From an uncultured Verrucomicrobiota bacterium (lineage in GTDB: Bacteria > Verrucomicrobiota > Verrucomicrobiia > Limisphaerales > UBA9464), in assembly GCA_903930165.1 (NCBI GenBank), contig CAIYXO010000957.1:1-14578 (forward strand): a stretch of 14,578 nt of DNA. Reading direction: 5' to 3'. A model generated the notes under the pieces. The model saw nothing but the letters and a program-made list of their open reading frames with translations, did no database searches and was not told where the DNA came from. The number at the start of each line of letters is the position of its first letter. Within the stretch, counting starts at the first letter, position 1. Both the position numbers and the translations under genes were made by a program. Positions 7,613 through 14,386 of this stretch are shown piece after piece.

Positions 7613-8836
7613 ATGTCCGGTAACCCGGCCGACGGCCAGATAACCGTGGAACGTGTGAGCACTGACCACCAACTCCTTCGGGCCTATGTGGATGGGCGTG
7701 ACGAGACGGCCTTCGCCGAGCTGGTCCGGCGTCATGCCGGCGTCGTGTACGCCTCGGCCATGCGCCAGACCTGTGATCCGTCCAAGGCCGAGGACGTGGT
7801 CCAGGCGGTGTTCATCCTCCTGTCCCGCAAGGGAGGGTCGTTGTCCGAGTCGGTGCCGCTCGGCGCCTGGCTCTTCCGTGCGGCCAGTTATGCCGCCAAG
7901 GACCTCATGAAGGCCGAGCGCCGACGCGTGCAGCGGGACCAGATCGCCTATTCCATGAACCCCATCGACAAGACGCCCCCCGCCGCCCGTGGCGACGAGG
8001 ATCTCTGGGAACGGATCTCCCCGGTGCTGGACGACTGCCTTTCGCGGATGCCTGAATCCGACCGCCGGGCGATCCTCCTCCGGTTCTTCGAGGAGAAGTC
8101 GCTCGCGGAGGTCGGATCCGCACTCGGGATCGCCGAGGACGCGGCACGAAAGCGGGTCTCACGCGCGATCGCGCGGCTCCGGGAACTGCTCTCACGACGG
8201 GGTGCGGAAATCGGCGAGGCCGACCTGGCACCGGTTCTCGGCCGGGCCGCTGCCTTCGCGCCGGCCGGGCTCGCCGCCGCCACCGTCGCCGCGGTGCTCG
8301 GCTCCACGCCCAAGGCTTCCGCCGCCGCGCTGAGCGTCACCGTCGGACGCCAGCTCGCCTGGGCCCAATGGCGCTGGTGGGTGGCCGCCGGCTCCGTCGC
8401 CGTGGTCGGGGGAACCACCGCCCATCTCGCCACCCGGGACTCCACCCCCTCCGCCGTGGTCCGGTCCGCCGCGGATTCCGACGACTATTCCGTCGCCGGT
8501 TTCCCGAAGGCCGCCGAGGTGCACGACTTCATCCAGGAACTCCAGGCCAGGACTTCCGTCCGCGACGCCGTCGGCGTGGCCCGCCTGATCGAGTTCCCGG
8601 TCCGGGTCAACCGTTCCGGCCAGCCGACCCAGATCGGCGACGCCGTGGAGTTCGCGGCCGCATTCGACACGCTTTTTCCCCAGTCGGTCGCCGGAATGGT
8701 CCTCAAATGTCCCCGCTCGCGCCTGTTCGCCAGCCGCCAGGGGGTCATGATCGGAACCGGCGAGGTCTGGATCGCCCCGCGTGAGGCGGCGGACGGCAGG
8801 GCCGTTCCGCGAATCATCGCCATCAACATCGAATGA
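7613..8836 (+). CDS. ECF-type sigma factor with transmembrane helix and NTF2-like C-terminal domain
   Basis: A 407-residue protein. Residues ~20-90 are sigma region 2 (AFAELVRRHAGVVYASAMRQ, then AEDVVQAVFILLSRKG), which binds core polymerase and the -10 element. Residues ~135-195 are region 4 (LPESDRRAILLRFFEEKSL-like, with a helix-turn-helix ending AARKRVSRAIARLREL), which binds the -35 element. Instead of ending there, as ordinary ECF factors of ~190 residues do, it continues through an Ala-rich stretch to a transmembrane helix (~254-273) and a ~110-residue outer domain (299-407). That domain, with FPVRVN, EFAAAFDTLF and GVMIGTGEVWIAP, resembles SnoaL/NTF2-like folds. The ATG at 7613 puts region 2 at the usual distance; an ATG at 7478 in the same frame would add 45 residues that look like intergenic DNA. 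No separate anti-sigma gene is next to it, so the fused domain probably holds the factor at the membrane. Likely targets are the two genes downstream and itself. Confidence 0.9.
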   Translation: MSGNPADGQITVERVSTDHQLLRAYVDGRDETAFAELVRRHAGVVYASAMRQTCDPSKAEDVVQAVFILLSRKGGSLSESVPLGAWLFRAASYAAKDLMKAERRRVQRDQIAYSMNPIDKTPPAARGDEDLWERISPVLDDCLSRMPESDRRAILLRFFEEKSLAEVGSALGIAEDAARKRVSRAIARLRELLSRRGAEIGEADLAPVLGRAAAFAPAGLAAATVAAVLGSTPKASAAALSVTVGRQLAWAQWRWWVAAGSVAVVGGTTAHLATRDSTPSAVVRSAADSDDYSVAGFPKAAEVHDFIQELQARTSVRDAVGVARLIEFPVRVNRSGQPTQIGDAVEFAAAFDTLFPQSVAGMVLKCPRSRLFASRQGVMIGTGEVWIAPREAADGRAVPRIIAINIE

Positions 8837-8859
8837 TCCGTCTGTCGGATGCATGACCC

Positions 8860-8881
8860 TTCCCGTCGGCCATGACGGGAA
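8860..8881 (+). other. Perfect 8-bp hairpin between the sigma gene and the pseudopilin gene
   Basis: TTCCCGTC (8860-8867) pairs perfectly with GACGGGAA (8874-8881) around a six-base loop, 23 bases after the sigma stop. No T tract follows on the + strand, so it is not a standard terminator. It might set the level of the downstream genes by RNA processing or be an operator. Confidence 0.4.
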
Positions 8882-8933
8882 CCGGTCGGGCAGGGTGGAA
8901 GACGCTTCGCGTCCCTTCCGCCCCCGCCGTCCC

Positions 8934-9677
8934 ATGCCTCCGTCCGCCGGGTCCTCCGTCGCCATCCGGGGTGGCTTCACCCTGGTCGAACTGCTCGTGA
9001 TCCTCGCCATCACCGGAATCCTCGCAGGACTGCTGCTGCCCGCCCTCGCCGGCGCCCGGCGACGCGCGGACTCGGCAAGGTGCGGCCAGAACCTGCGGCA
9101 GATCGGTCTCGGGATGCGCCTCTACGCCGACATGGATTCCGCAGGCCGCCTGCCGGGCGACGACCGTCCTCCTCCCCGCCCCATCGGCCTCGATCCCGGG
9201 CCCGCGTGGATCTTCAACCTGACCAACGCCGTGGGAACGGTGGACCAGATCCGCATCTGCCCTTCCGACGGCCTCCGCTCGTGGATCCGGACCAACTTCG
9301 CCTGCAGCTACGTGCTCAACGAATACACGTCCACCGACCGTCGCACGCAGCCTGGCTCGGCCCGCATCATCGATCCGGACGGCGGGACGGTGGGTGTCTC
9401 CACCACGCAGCGGCGCCTGGACCTGTTGCCGCAGCCGACCCGGACCATCCTGGTCTTCGAGGCCTCGGAGCTGGGGCAACGCATCGGCGATTCGAAGACC
9501 CATCCCGACACCTGGTTCCTGGGCTGGAGCAACGTGGTCGCCGACATCGATCCCTACCGGCACGGGCGTTCGGCCAACTACCTCTATGCCGACGGTCATG
9601 TGGAGGCGATCCCGGCCGCGGCGGTGAAGACCCGGGTCGAACGCGGCGACAATCCGGCCGTGCCTCCGGGCCTATGA
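8934..9677 (+). CDS. Type IV pilin-like (pseudopilin) protein with H-X9-DG C-terminal motif
   Basis: A 247-residue pseudopilin of the kind abundant in Planctomycetota and Verrucomicrobiota. The leader of 14 residues ends Arg-Gly-Gly, followed by FTLVELLVILAITGILAGLL with the conserved Glu at mature position 5: the prepilin peptidase cleavage site and the helix that packs in pilus or type II secretion filaments. RRADSARCGQNLRQIGLGMRLYADMDSAGRLP is the usual continuation. His210 and Asp220-Gly221 form an exact H-X9-DG motif (HGRSANYLYADG). The ATG at 8934 gives a normal leader; an ATG at 8853 would give a 41-residue leader and place an 8-bp hairpin inside the gene. It follows the sigma gene by 97 bases and its stop overlaps the start of the RCC1 gene by 4 bases, so pseudopilin and RCC1 protein are probably made together. 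The substrate or filament it serves is unknown. Confidence 0.9.
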   Translation: MPPSAGSSVAIRGGFTLVELLVILAITGILAGLLLPALAGARRRADSARCGQNLRQIGLGMRLYADMDSAGRLPGDDRPPPRPIGLDPGPAWIFNLTNAVGTVDQIRICPSDGLRSWIRTNFACSYVLNEYTSTDRRTQPGSARIIDPDGGTVGVSTTQRRLDLLPQPTRTILVFEASELGQRIGDSKTHPDTWFLGWSNVVADIDPYRHGRSANYLYADGHVEAIPAAAVKTRVERGDNPAVPPGL

Positions 9678-11149
9678 ACCGACCCCGACACGCCCCTGCC
9701 GGCCGCCTTGCCCGGCATCGCGGCCGGCTCCAGAGGATCGGGATGGTGCTCGCCGGTTTCCTGGCGGCCGCCCGGGCCGACGAGGTCCGGCCCTGGGACG
9801 TCGGGATTCTTTCCGGTCTGGTGAGCCCATTCTCGGTCCGCGGCTGGGGGACCGAGGTGACCACCAACGGCAGCCCCTACGACCAGGGTCAGGTGGTCAG
9901 TTCGCCCTCCATCGTGGCGGGATGGATCCAGACCGCCGGTCTCGTGCCCCGCTACGGTCTCGCCGTTTCCCTCGAGGCGGCCGCGTTGCCGGAGGTCACC
10001 GCCTTCTCCCAGTGGACCAACATCCCCATGTCGGAGGTCACCGGGCTCGCCTCCAGCCTGCCCAACAACAACCTGACCCTGCGGGCGGCGAGCGGCGAGG
10101 TCCTCGACCGCTTCCGGCTCTGCGCCCAGGCCATCGGGATCGCCTGCGGCGAGTTCCACACGCTGATGCTTCGGCGGGACGGGACGGTGACGGCCTCGGG
10201 ATGGAACATCGTGGGCCAGGCCGAGGTTCCGGAAGCGGCGACCAACGTGGTTGCGATCGCCTGTGGACTCGACCACAGCCTGGCGCTCCGGGCCGACGGC
10301 ACCGCCCTCGGCTGGGGCCGGTTCATCTGGCGCAACCAACCCACCTCGGATTCGTTGGTGCCGCCGCCCGGCGAGAACCGGGACTTCGTGGCGGTCGCCG
10401 GCGGCGTGGCCCACGCCATGTTCCTGCGCCGTGACGGCCGGGTGCTCATGACCGGCCGGGAGGTCGCCTCCCGCTACGCCGTGCCGGGATCGCTGACCAA
10501 CGCCGTCTCCATCGCCTCCGGCGCCTACCATTGCATCGCGCTGACCTCGGATCACCGCACGGTCGAATGGGGCTACGAACTCGATGACGAAGGCCTTTCT
10601 CCCCAGCTCGACCTCGACGAATGGCCGCGCGTCCTGCCCCAACCGGACGTGGTCGCGGTGGCCGCCGGGGGCTTCTTCTCCATGGCGCTGCGCCGGGACG
10701 GAACGGTCGCGGTCTGGGGAGAGGAGGACGAGGACTTCGAGGTGCTGAAGGTTCCCGATTCCGCGACCAATGTCGTGGCCATCGCGGCCGGAACCTACCA
10801 TGCCATGGCATTGAGGGCGGACGGCACCGTGGTGTCCTGGGGTGCCCCCGGTGTCTCCGACGTCCCTCCCGACCTGCAACGGGTCGTGGCCATCGCGGCG
10901 GGCGGCTACCACAACCAGGTGTTGATCCAGAACCAGGAGGTCCTCGCGTGGCCGCGAGTCGAGGGCGGCCGTTTCCGCGCCGAACTCAACCTTCCTGCCG
11001 GAATGCGCTTCCGCCTGGAGTCGGCGGGTCCGGACGGACGTTGGATCCCAGGGGCACCCGGCGTCGCCCGTCCCGGCAACCTCACTGTCGATGTCCCGAT
11101 CACCGGCACGGAGTCCCGCATCTTCCGCGCCGTGCCGCTCATCCGCTGA
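9674..11149 (+). CDS. Secreted RCC1-repeat beta-propeller protein
   Basis: A 491-residue exported protein. Residues 1-35 form a long signal peptide (Arg-rich start, core MVLAGFLAAARA). After a ~115-residue N-terminal part come seven RCC1-type repeats with starts near 153, 192, 239, 279, 328, 368 and 406, each of the form A.G..H..AL..DGTV..WG; seven is the number needed for a complete propeller. The C-terminal ~60 residues (FRAELNLPAGMRFRLES...) form a small beta domain seen at the end of many surface proteins of this group. There is no PEP-CTERM tail. The ATG at 9674 overlaps the pseudopilin stop (ATGA), indicating translational coupling; an ATG at 9743 has a better GAGG site but would leave only a 12-residue, uncharged signal sequence. 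RCC1 propellers are binding scaffolds; no catalytic residues are visible. Confidence 0.88.
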   Translation: MNRPRHAPAGRLARHRGRLQRIGMVLAGFLAAARADEVRPWDVGILSGLVSPFSVRGWGTEVTTNGSPYDQGQVVSSPSIVAGWIQTAGLVPRYGLAVSLEAAALPEVTAFSQWTNIPMSEVTGLASSLPNNNLTLRAASGEVLDRFRLCAQAIGIACGEFHTLMLRRDGTVTASGWNIVGQAEVPEAATNVVAIACGLDHSLALRADGTALGWGRFIWRNQPTSDSLVPPPGENRDFVAVAGGVAHAMFLRRDGRVLMTGREVASRYAVPGSLTNAVSIASGAYHCIALTSDHRTVEWGYELDDEGLSPQLDLDEWPRVLPQPDVVAVAAGGFFSMALRRDGTVAVWGEEDEDFEVLKVPDSATNVVAIAAGTYHAMALRADGTVVSWGAPGVSDVPPDLQRVVAIAAGGYHNQVLIQNQEVLAWPRVEGGRFRAELNLPAGMRFRLESAGPDGRWIPGAPGVARPGNLTVDVPITGTESRIFRAVPLIR

Positions 11150-11201
11150 GCCGCTCCCTTTCACCTCCCGCGGCGCTTCGCCGTTTCGCCGATTTCCGCA
11201 T

Positions 11202-11227
11202 TTCACTTTTGAACACAAAGTGAATTT
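11202..11227 (+). terminator. Weak terminator or operator-like dyad after the RCC1 gene
   Basis: TTCACTTT (11202-11209) and AAAGTGAA (11217-11224) form a perfect 8-bp inverted repeat with a 7-base spacer, followed by TTT. It lies 52 bases after the RCC1 stop and 130 before the PadR start. The AT-rich stem is weak for a terminator in DNA this GC-rich, so a protein-binding site is equally possible. Confidence 0.4.
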
Positions 11228-11264
11228 CCCGACTCCGTGAGACCTGATGGCTTGTCATGACAGC

Positions 11265-11283
11265 TACCTTGTGTCACAAGGTA
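11265..11283. promoter_or_regulatory. Perfect 19-bp palindrome, candidate PadR operator
   Basis: TACCTTGTG-T-CACAAGGTA: two 9-base arms that match perfectly around a single central T, 71 bases ahead of the PadR start codon. PadR-family repressors are dimers that usually bind dyads in their own promoter, so autoregulation is the natural reading. A 10-bp palindrome TGTCATGACA (11253-11262) lies two bases to the left, and TTGTCA within it (11252-11257) resembles a -35 box, although no matching -10 is evident. Confidence 0.6.
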
Positions 11284-11342
11284 CCCGGTTCGCGGGTTTC
11301 CTCCGGATAGGGAGGCGGCGGTTTCGGGCGGGAACGGGTGCC

Positions 11343-11347
11343 GGGAG
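11343..11347 (+). promoter_or_regulatory. Ribosome binding site that fixes the PadR start at a GTG
   Basis: GGGAG lies 7 bases ahead of GTG at 11355. The spacer contains ATGTGA (11348-11353), a start codon followed directly by a stop, in another frame; it might act as a minimal start-stop element or be chance. The site argues for the GTG and against the in-frame ATG at 11247. Confidence 0.6.
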
Positions 11348-11354
11348 ATGTGAC

Positions 11355-11699
11355 GTGGACGACTTCTTCAACAACTGGGTGGTGCAGGTGCGCAAGGGCG
11401 TGCTGGAGCATCGGATCCTGCAGGCGTTGGCCGAGCGGGAACGCTACGGCTATGAGCTGGTCCGGGAAATGGCTTCGCAGCCCGGCTTGGGATTGGGCGA
11501 AGGGACGCTCTATCCGCTCATGTCGCGGCTCCGGCTCAACGGACTGGTCGCCTCCCGGTTGGAGGAGTCCAGCGCCGGTCCCGCCCGTAAGTACTACAGC
11601 CTGACTCCCGAGGGCCGACGGACCCTTGCGGCGATGGATGCTTTCCTGTCGGAAATGAACCGGACGGGTTCCCCGTCCCGCAGCGGAGGTGGACGATGA
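11355..11699 (+). CDS. PadR-family transcriptional repressor
   Basis: A 114-residue winged-helix protein. After a short N-terminal helix (VRKGVLEHRILQALAE) come the PadR hallmarks YGYELVREM, the recognition segment GEGTLYPLMSRLRLNGLV (here ~55-72), and the wing ARKYYSLTPEGR, followed by a short C-terminal helix, as in the small PadR subfamily. It starts at GTG 11355, supported by a GGGAG site; an in-frame ATG at 11247 would add 36 residues foreign to the family and cover the palindrome at 11265. The stop overlaps the next start (ATGA at 11696-11699), so the repressor and the VIT/PEP-CTERM membrane protein are translationally coupled. In many bacteria a small PadR gene precedes a membrane protein whose N-terminal helical domain is thought to control the repressor; the same layout is seen here. 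Ligand unknown. Confidence 0.92.
   Translation: MDDFFNNWVVQVRKGVLEHRILQALAERERYGYELVREMASQPGLGLGEGTLYPLMSRLRLNGLVASRLEESSAGPARKYYSLTPEGRRTLAAMDAFLSEMNRTGSPSRSGGGR
11685..11690 (+). promoter_or_regulatory. Strong ribosome binding site of the VIT/PEP-CTERM gene
   Basis: GGAGGT, a near-complete Shine-Dalgarno sequence with a 5-base spacer to the ATG at 11696, lies inside the end of the PadR gene. It is the best such site in the window; most other genes here have weak or no site. Confidence 0.75.
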
Positions 11700-14386
11700 T
11701 CGAATGGACCCAGCCGGCGCGTGCCCTGTCCCAGCGGCTTCTCGAGTCCCAACGGCAACGTTATGCGGCCCAGGGCGCGGATGCGTCCGAGGTCGTCGCG
11801 GACCTCCAGGCGCACCTGGACGAGGAGATCCGACGCCTCGGCCTGCACGTCGTCACCGAGGAGGACGTCCGGCGCATCCTCGCGGCGATCGATCCGGAAC
11901 TGATCCAGACGTCGACCGCGCCGACTGGACCGTCCGGTCCGCCCGAACCGCCGCGGACGCCGTCGACCCGGTCCCCGGCTCCGGTGCCCAGGTCCGACGC
12001 CGCCCCCGCGCCGGCCGGGCCGCCGGGGCGCCTCGCCTCTTTCCTCTACGCCGTCTTCGGGATCCTCCTGCCGCTGGCCACCCTGCTCTTCGAGGTGCGC
12101 GAACGCCTCTGTGCCGCGGAGATCTTCGATCCGATCCCGACCTGGTTCCATCTCGGAGCCATCCTCCTCGTCCCCTTGGCGGTGCTCGTGGGGCTCATCC
12201 GGTTCCATGGACCCGATCCCGTGCCGTCGGCATGGCAGGGGTGGCTGGTCGCCCTCGCGACCGGCGTGGCCGCACACTACGCCCTGATCCTGTTGCCGCT
12301 CTCCCCGGCATTCCTGGTCGGCATCGTCTACTTCGGCATCGGGCTGCTGCCGCTGGCCCCGCTGATCGGCTGGATCCTCCTGCTCTTCCTGGGTCGCCGG
12401 TTGCACCGTGCGGAAACCGCAGCGGGCCTGAAGCCCCGCCGCACCTGGCCCCTCGCCGTGGGAGCGTTCCTCGCCCTTTGGTTGGCGATGGTTCCCGAGA
12501 CCCTGACCCTCTACTGGGCCCATGCGGTCGCCCAGGAAGCGGAGCCGCAGGCCGGCCTTCCCCTCCGGATGCTGCGGAGGTTCGGCTCCGAGTCGGTCCT
12601 CCTCCGGGCCTGCTACGGGACCGGGGCCAGCGTCCAACGCGCCCTCGGCCTGCCCCAGGTCTCCGAGGCGGACGCCCGTTCTGTGTACTTCCGGACGACC
12701 GGTCGCGCCTTCAACGAGGTGCGTCCGCCGTTGAGCCCGATCAAGGGATCCGGTCGGTGGCTGTTCCGGGAGCTGGAATGGGACTCGGACCTCGGCGGCG
12801 AGGCGGTCGGCGGACTCGTGACGGGGCTCTCCCTCATGACCTCGCGCCTGGACGCCATGGCCCACGCGGGAGACGGCTGGAGCTACACCGAATGGACGTT
12901 CGAGTTCCGCAACGACCACGAGTCCAGCCAACGCGAGGCGCGGGCGATCCTCCAGCTTCCCTCCGGAGGCGTCGTTTCCCGCGTCACCCTCTGGATCGAT
13001 GGCGAGGAACGGGAGGCGGCGTTCGGCGGGCGATCCCAGGTCCGGGCGGCCTACCGGGAAGTGGCCGTGGCGAAGCGTCGCGACCCGATCCTGGTGACCA
13101 CCGCCGGCGCCGACCGGGTCCTGATGCAGTGCTTCCCCGTTCCACCGAACGGCGGAGTCATGCGGGTCCGTGTCGGGATCACCGCCCCACTGGAGGCGCT
13201 CGGCGTCGACGACGTCGCCTTCCTTTGGCCCCGCATCGCCGACCGCAACTTCGCCATCCGCGACAGCCTCCGCCACCACGCGTGGCTCGAGGTGCCGGAC
13301 GGTGCGCCGAAGGCGTCGCCCGAATGGATCCGCGACGCGGAACGTCCGCAATCGCTGCACGCCACGGCTCCGCAATCCGGCTTCGAGCAGCGGTTCCGTC
13401 CGATCCGCCTCGGACGCGATCCCAGGTCCAGCGGAGCCTGGGTCGGGGACGACCGGTCGTCCGAACCCTCCTGGATCCGATCCACCCTCGAAGAAAACCG
13501 TCTCGCCGAGGGCGGACGGATCGCCGTGGTCGTGGACGGTGGACTTCGCGCGCGGCCGCTCGTGGAGCCCCTCATCCGCGCGCTGCGCAGGGCGGACGTG
13601 AAGGGCACCACCGGCCGCTTCGCCCTGTGGTTCGCCCGCGACGGGGCGCGGCGATGGCCCGGGAAGTCCCAACCGGCCTCCTCCGCCGAACTGGCGGACG
13701 CGTTGGAGGCGTGGTCCGAGGGGTTCGACGGCGGCCACGATCCCTTCCCGGCGCTTCAGGAGGCCTGGGACTGGGCTGCCGCGGAACCCGCCGGGGCGGT
13801 GTTGTGGGTCCATGGCGTCCAACCGCTCGCCTTTCCCGATTCCGAAGGGATCGTGCAGCGCCTCAACCGCTCCTCGGGTCGTGGGTCCGTCCTCGTCGAC
13901 ATCACCGACGTGGCCGCGCCGGATCGGGCGACCGAAGGCCTGCCCGAGTCGCCGCTGTGGCGCCGCATGCCCCGGGTGGAATCCCTTGAGGACGACCTCG
14001 TGCGTCTTCTCGGGGAGGTCTCCGCGAGGCGTCCGGTCCGGGTCTGGAACCGCGTCCGTACGACCTCCGATCCCGGATCCGTCTCCGATGCCGGGCCCGC
14101 ATCCCGTCATCTGGTCCGGCTTTGGGCCCGCGACGCCGTGACCCGACTGCTCGAGGAACGGAAGCGGGACGAGGCCGTCGCCCTCGCCGCGAAGTGGCAG
14201 TTGGTCACCCCGGTTTCGGGTGCGGTGGTGCTCGAGACGAAGGAGCAGTACGACCGACACGGACTCGCCGCCGTCGACCCGGCCACCGCCCCCGGAGTCG
14301 TGCCGGAGCCGGAGACATGGGCGTTGCTGCTGGCCGGTGCGACCTTGGTCCTCTGGCAGGCCGGCCGACGCCGGCGGAAAGGCTGA
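11696..14386 (+). CDS. Integral membrane VIT-domain protein with degenerate vWA-like domain and PEP-CTERM signal
   Basis: An 896-residue multidomain protein. Residues 1-70 are helical and charged and resemble the DUF1700/HAAS-type domains encoded beside PadR genes (inference). 71-112 is a Pro-rich linker. 113-268 holds about five or six hydrophobic helices (near 113-134, 151-168, 183-201, 205-232, 251-268). 395-500 is a VIT domain: EWTFEFRNDHESSQREARAILQLP, then YREV, then a conserved-type VRVGITAPL end. 605-745 has the place and outline of a vWA domain, but VVVDGG replaces the metal-binding DxSxS motif. LVTPVSGAVVLET (836-848) is a segment common after VIT/vWA regions. 868-896 is a PEP-CTERM signal: VVPEPETW, a hydrophobic helix, then RRRRK. 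Membrane VIT proteins with such tails are known near exosortase genes in cyanobacteria and Bacteroidota. The gene is coupled to PadR upstream, and the next gene starts directly at its stop. It could be an exosortase-system component or a sorted surface sensor. Confidence 0.88.
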   Translation: MIEWTQPARALSQRLLESQRQRYAAQGADASEVVADLQAHLDEEIRRLGLHVVTEEDVRRILAAIDPELIQTSTAPTGPSGPPEPPRTPSTRSPAPVPRSDAAPAPAGPPGRLASFLYAVFGILLPLATLLFEVRERLCAAEIFDPIPTWFHLGAILLVPLAVLVGLIRFHGPDPVPSAWQGWLVALATGVAAHYALILLPLSPAFLVGIVYFGIGLLPLAPLIGWILLLFLGRRLHRAETAAGLKPRRTWPLAVGAFLALWLAMVPETLTLYWAHAVAQEAEPQAGLPLRMLRRFGSESVLLRACYGTGASVQRALGLPQVSEADARSVYFRTTGRAFNEVRPPLSPIKGSGRWLFRELEWDSDLGGEAVGGLVTGLSLMTSRLDAMAHAGDGWSYTEWTFEFRNDHESSQREARAILQLPSGGVVSRVTLWIDGEEREAAFGGRSQVRAAYREVAVAKRRDPILVTTAGADRVLMQCFPVPPNGGVMRVRVGITAPLEALGVDDVAFLWPRIADRNFAIRDSLRHHAWLEVPDGAPKASPEWIRDAERPQSLHATAPQSGFEQRFRPIRLGRDPRSSGAWVGDDRSSEPSWIRSTLEENRLAEGGRIAVVVDGGLRARPLVEPLIRALRRADVKGTTGRFALWFARDGARRWPGKSQPASSAELADALEAWSEGFDGGHDPFPALQEAWDWAAAEPAGAVLWVHGVQPLAFPDSEGIVQRLNRSSGRGSVLVDITDVAAPDRATEGLPESPLWRRMPRVESLEDDLVRLLGEVSARRPVRVWNRVRTTSDPGSVSDAGPASRHLVRLWARDAVTRLLEERKRDEAVALAAKWQLVTPVSGAVVLETKEQYDRHGLAAVDPATAPGVVPEPETWALLLAGATLVLWQAGRRRRKG

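Noticed and set aside
7420..7662. An 80-codon - strand frame in the gap before the sigma gene, upstream of the - strand terminator
   Set aside because: Tempting because the terminator points this way, but there is no ribosome site, no recognisable motif and it overlaps the sigma gene start; a non-coding RNA is the better reading.
9596..11218. A 540-codon - strand frame opposite the RCC1 gene
   Set aside because: The apparent repeats in it mirror the RCC1 repeats on the coding strand; no independent protein signature.
11247..11354. N-terminal extension of PadR from the ATG at 11247
   Set aside because: It would add 36 residues unlike the family and place the 19-bp palindrome inside the gene; GTG 11355 has a proper ribosome site.
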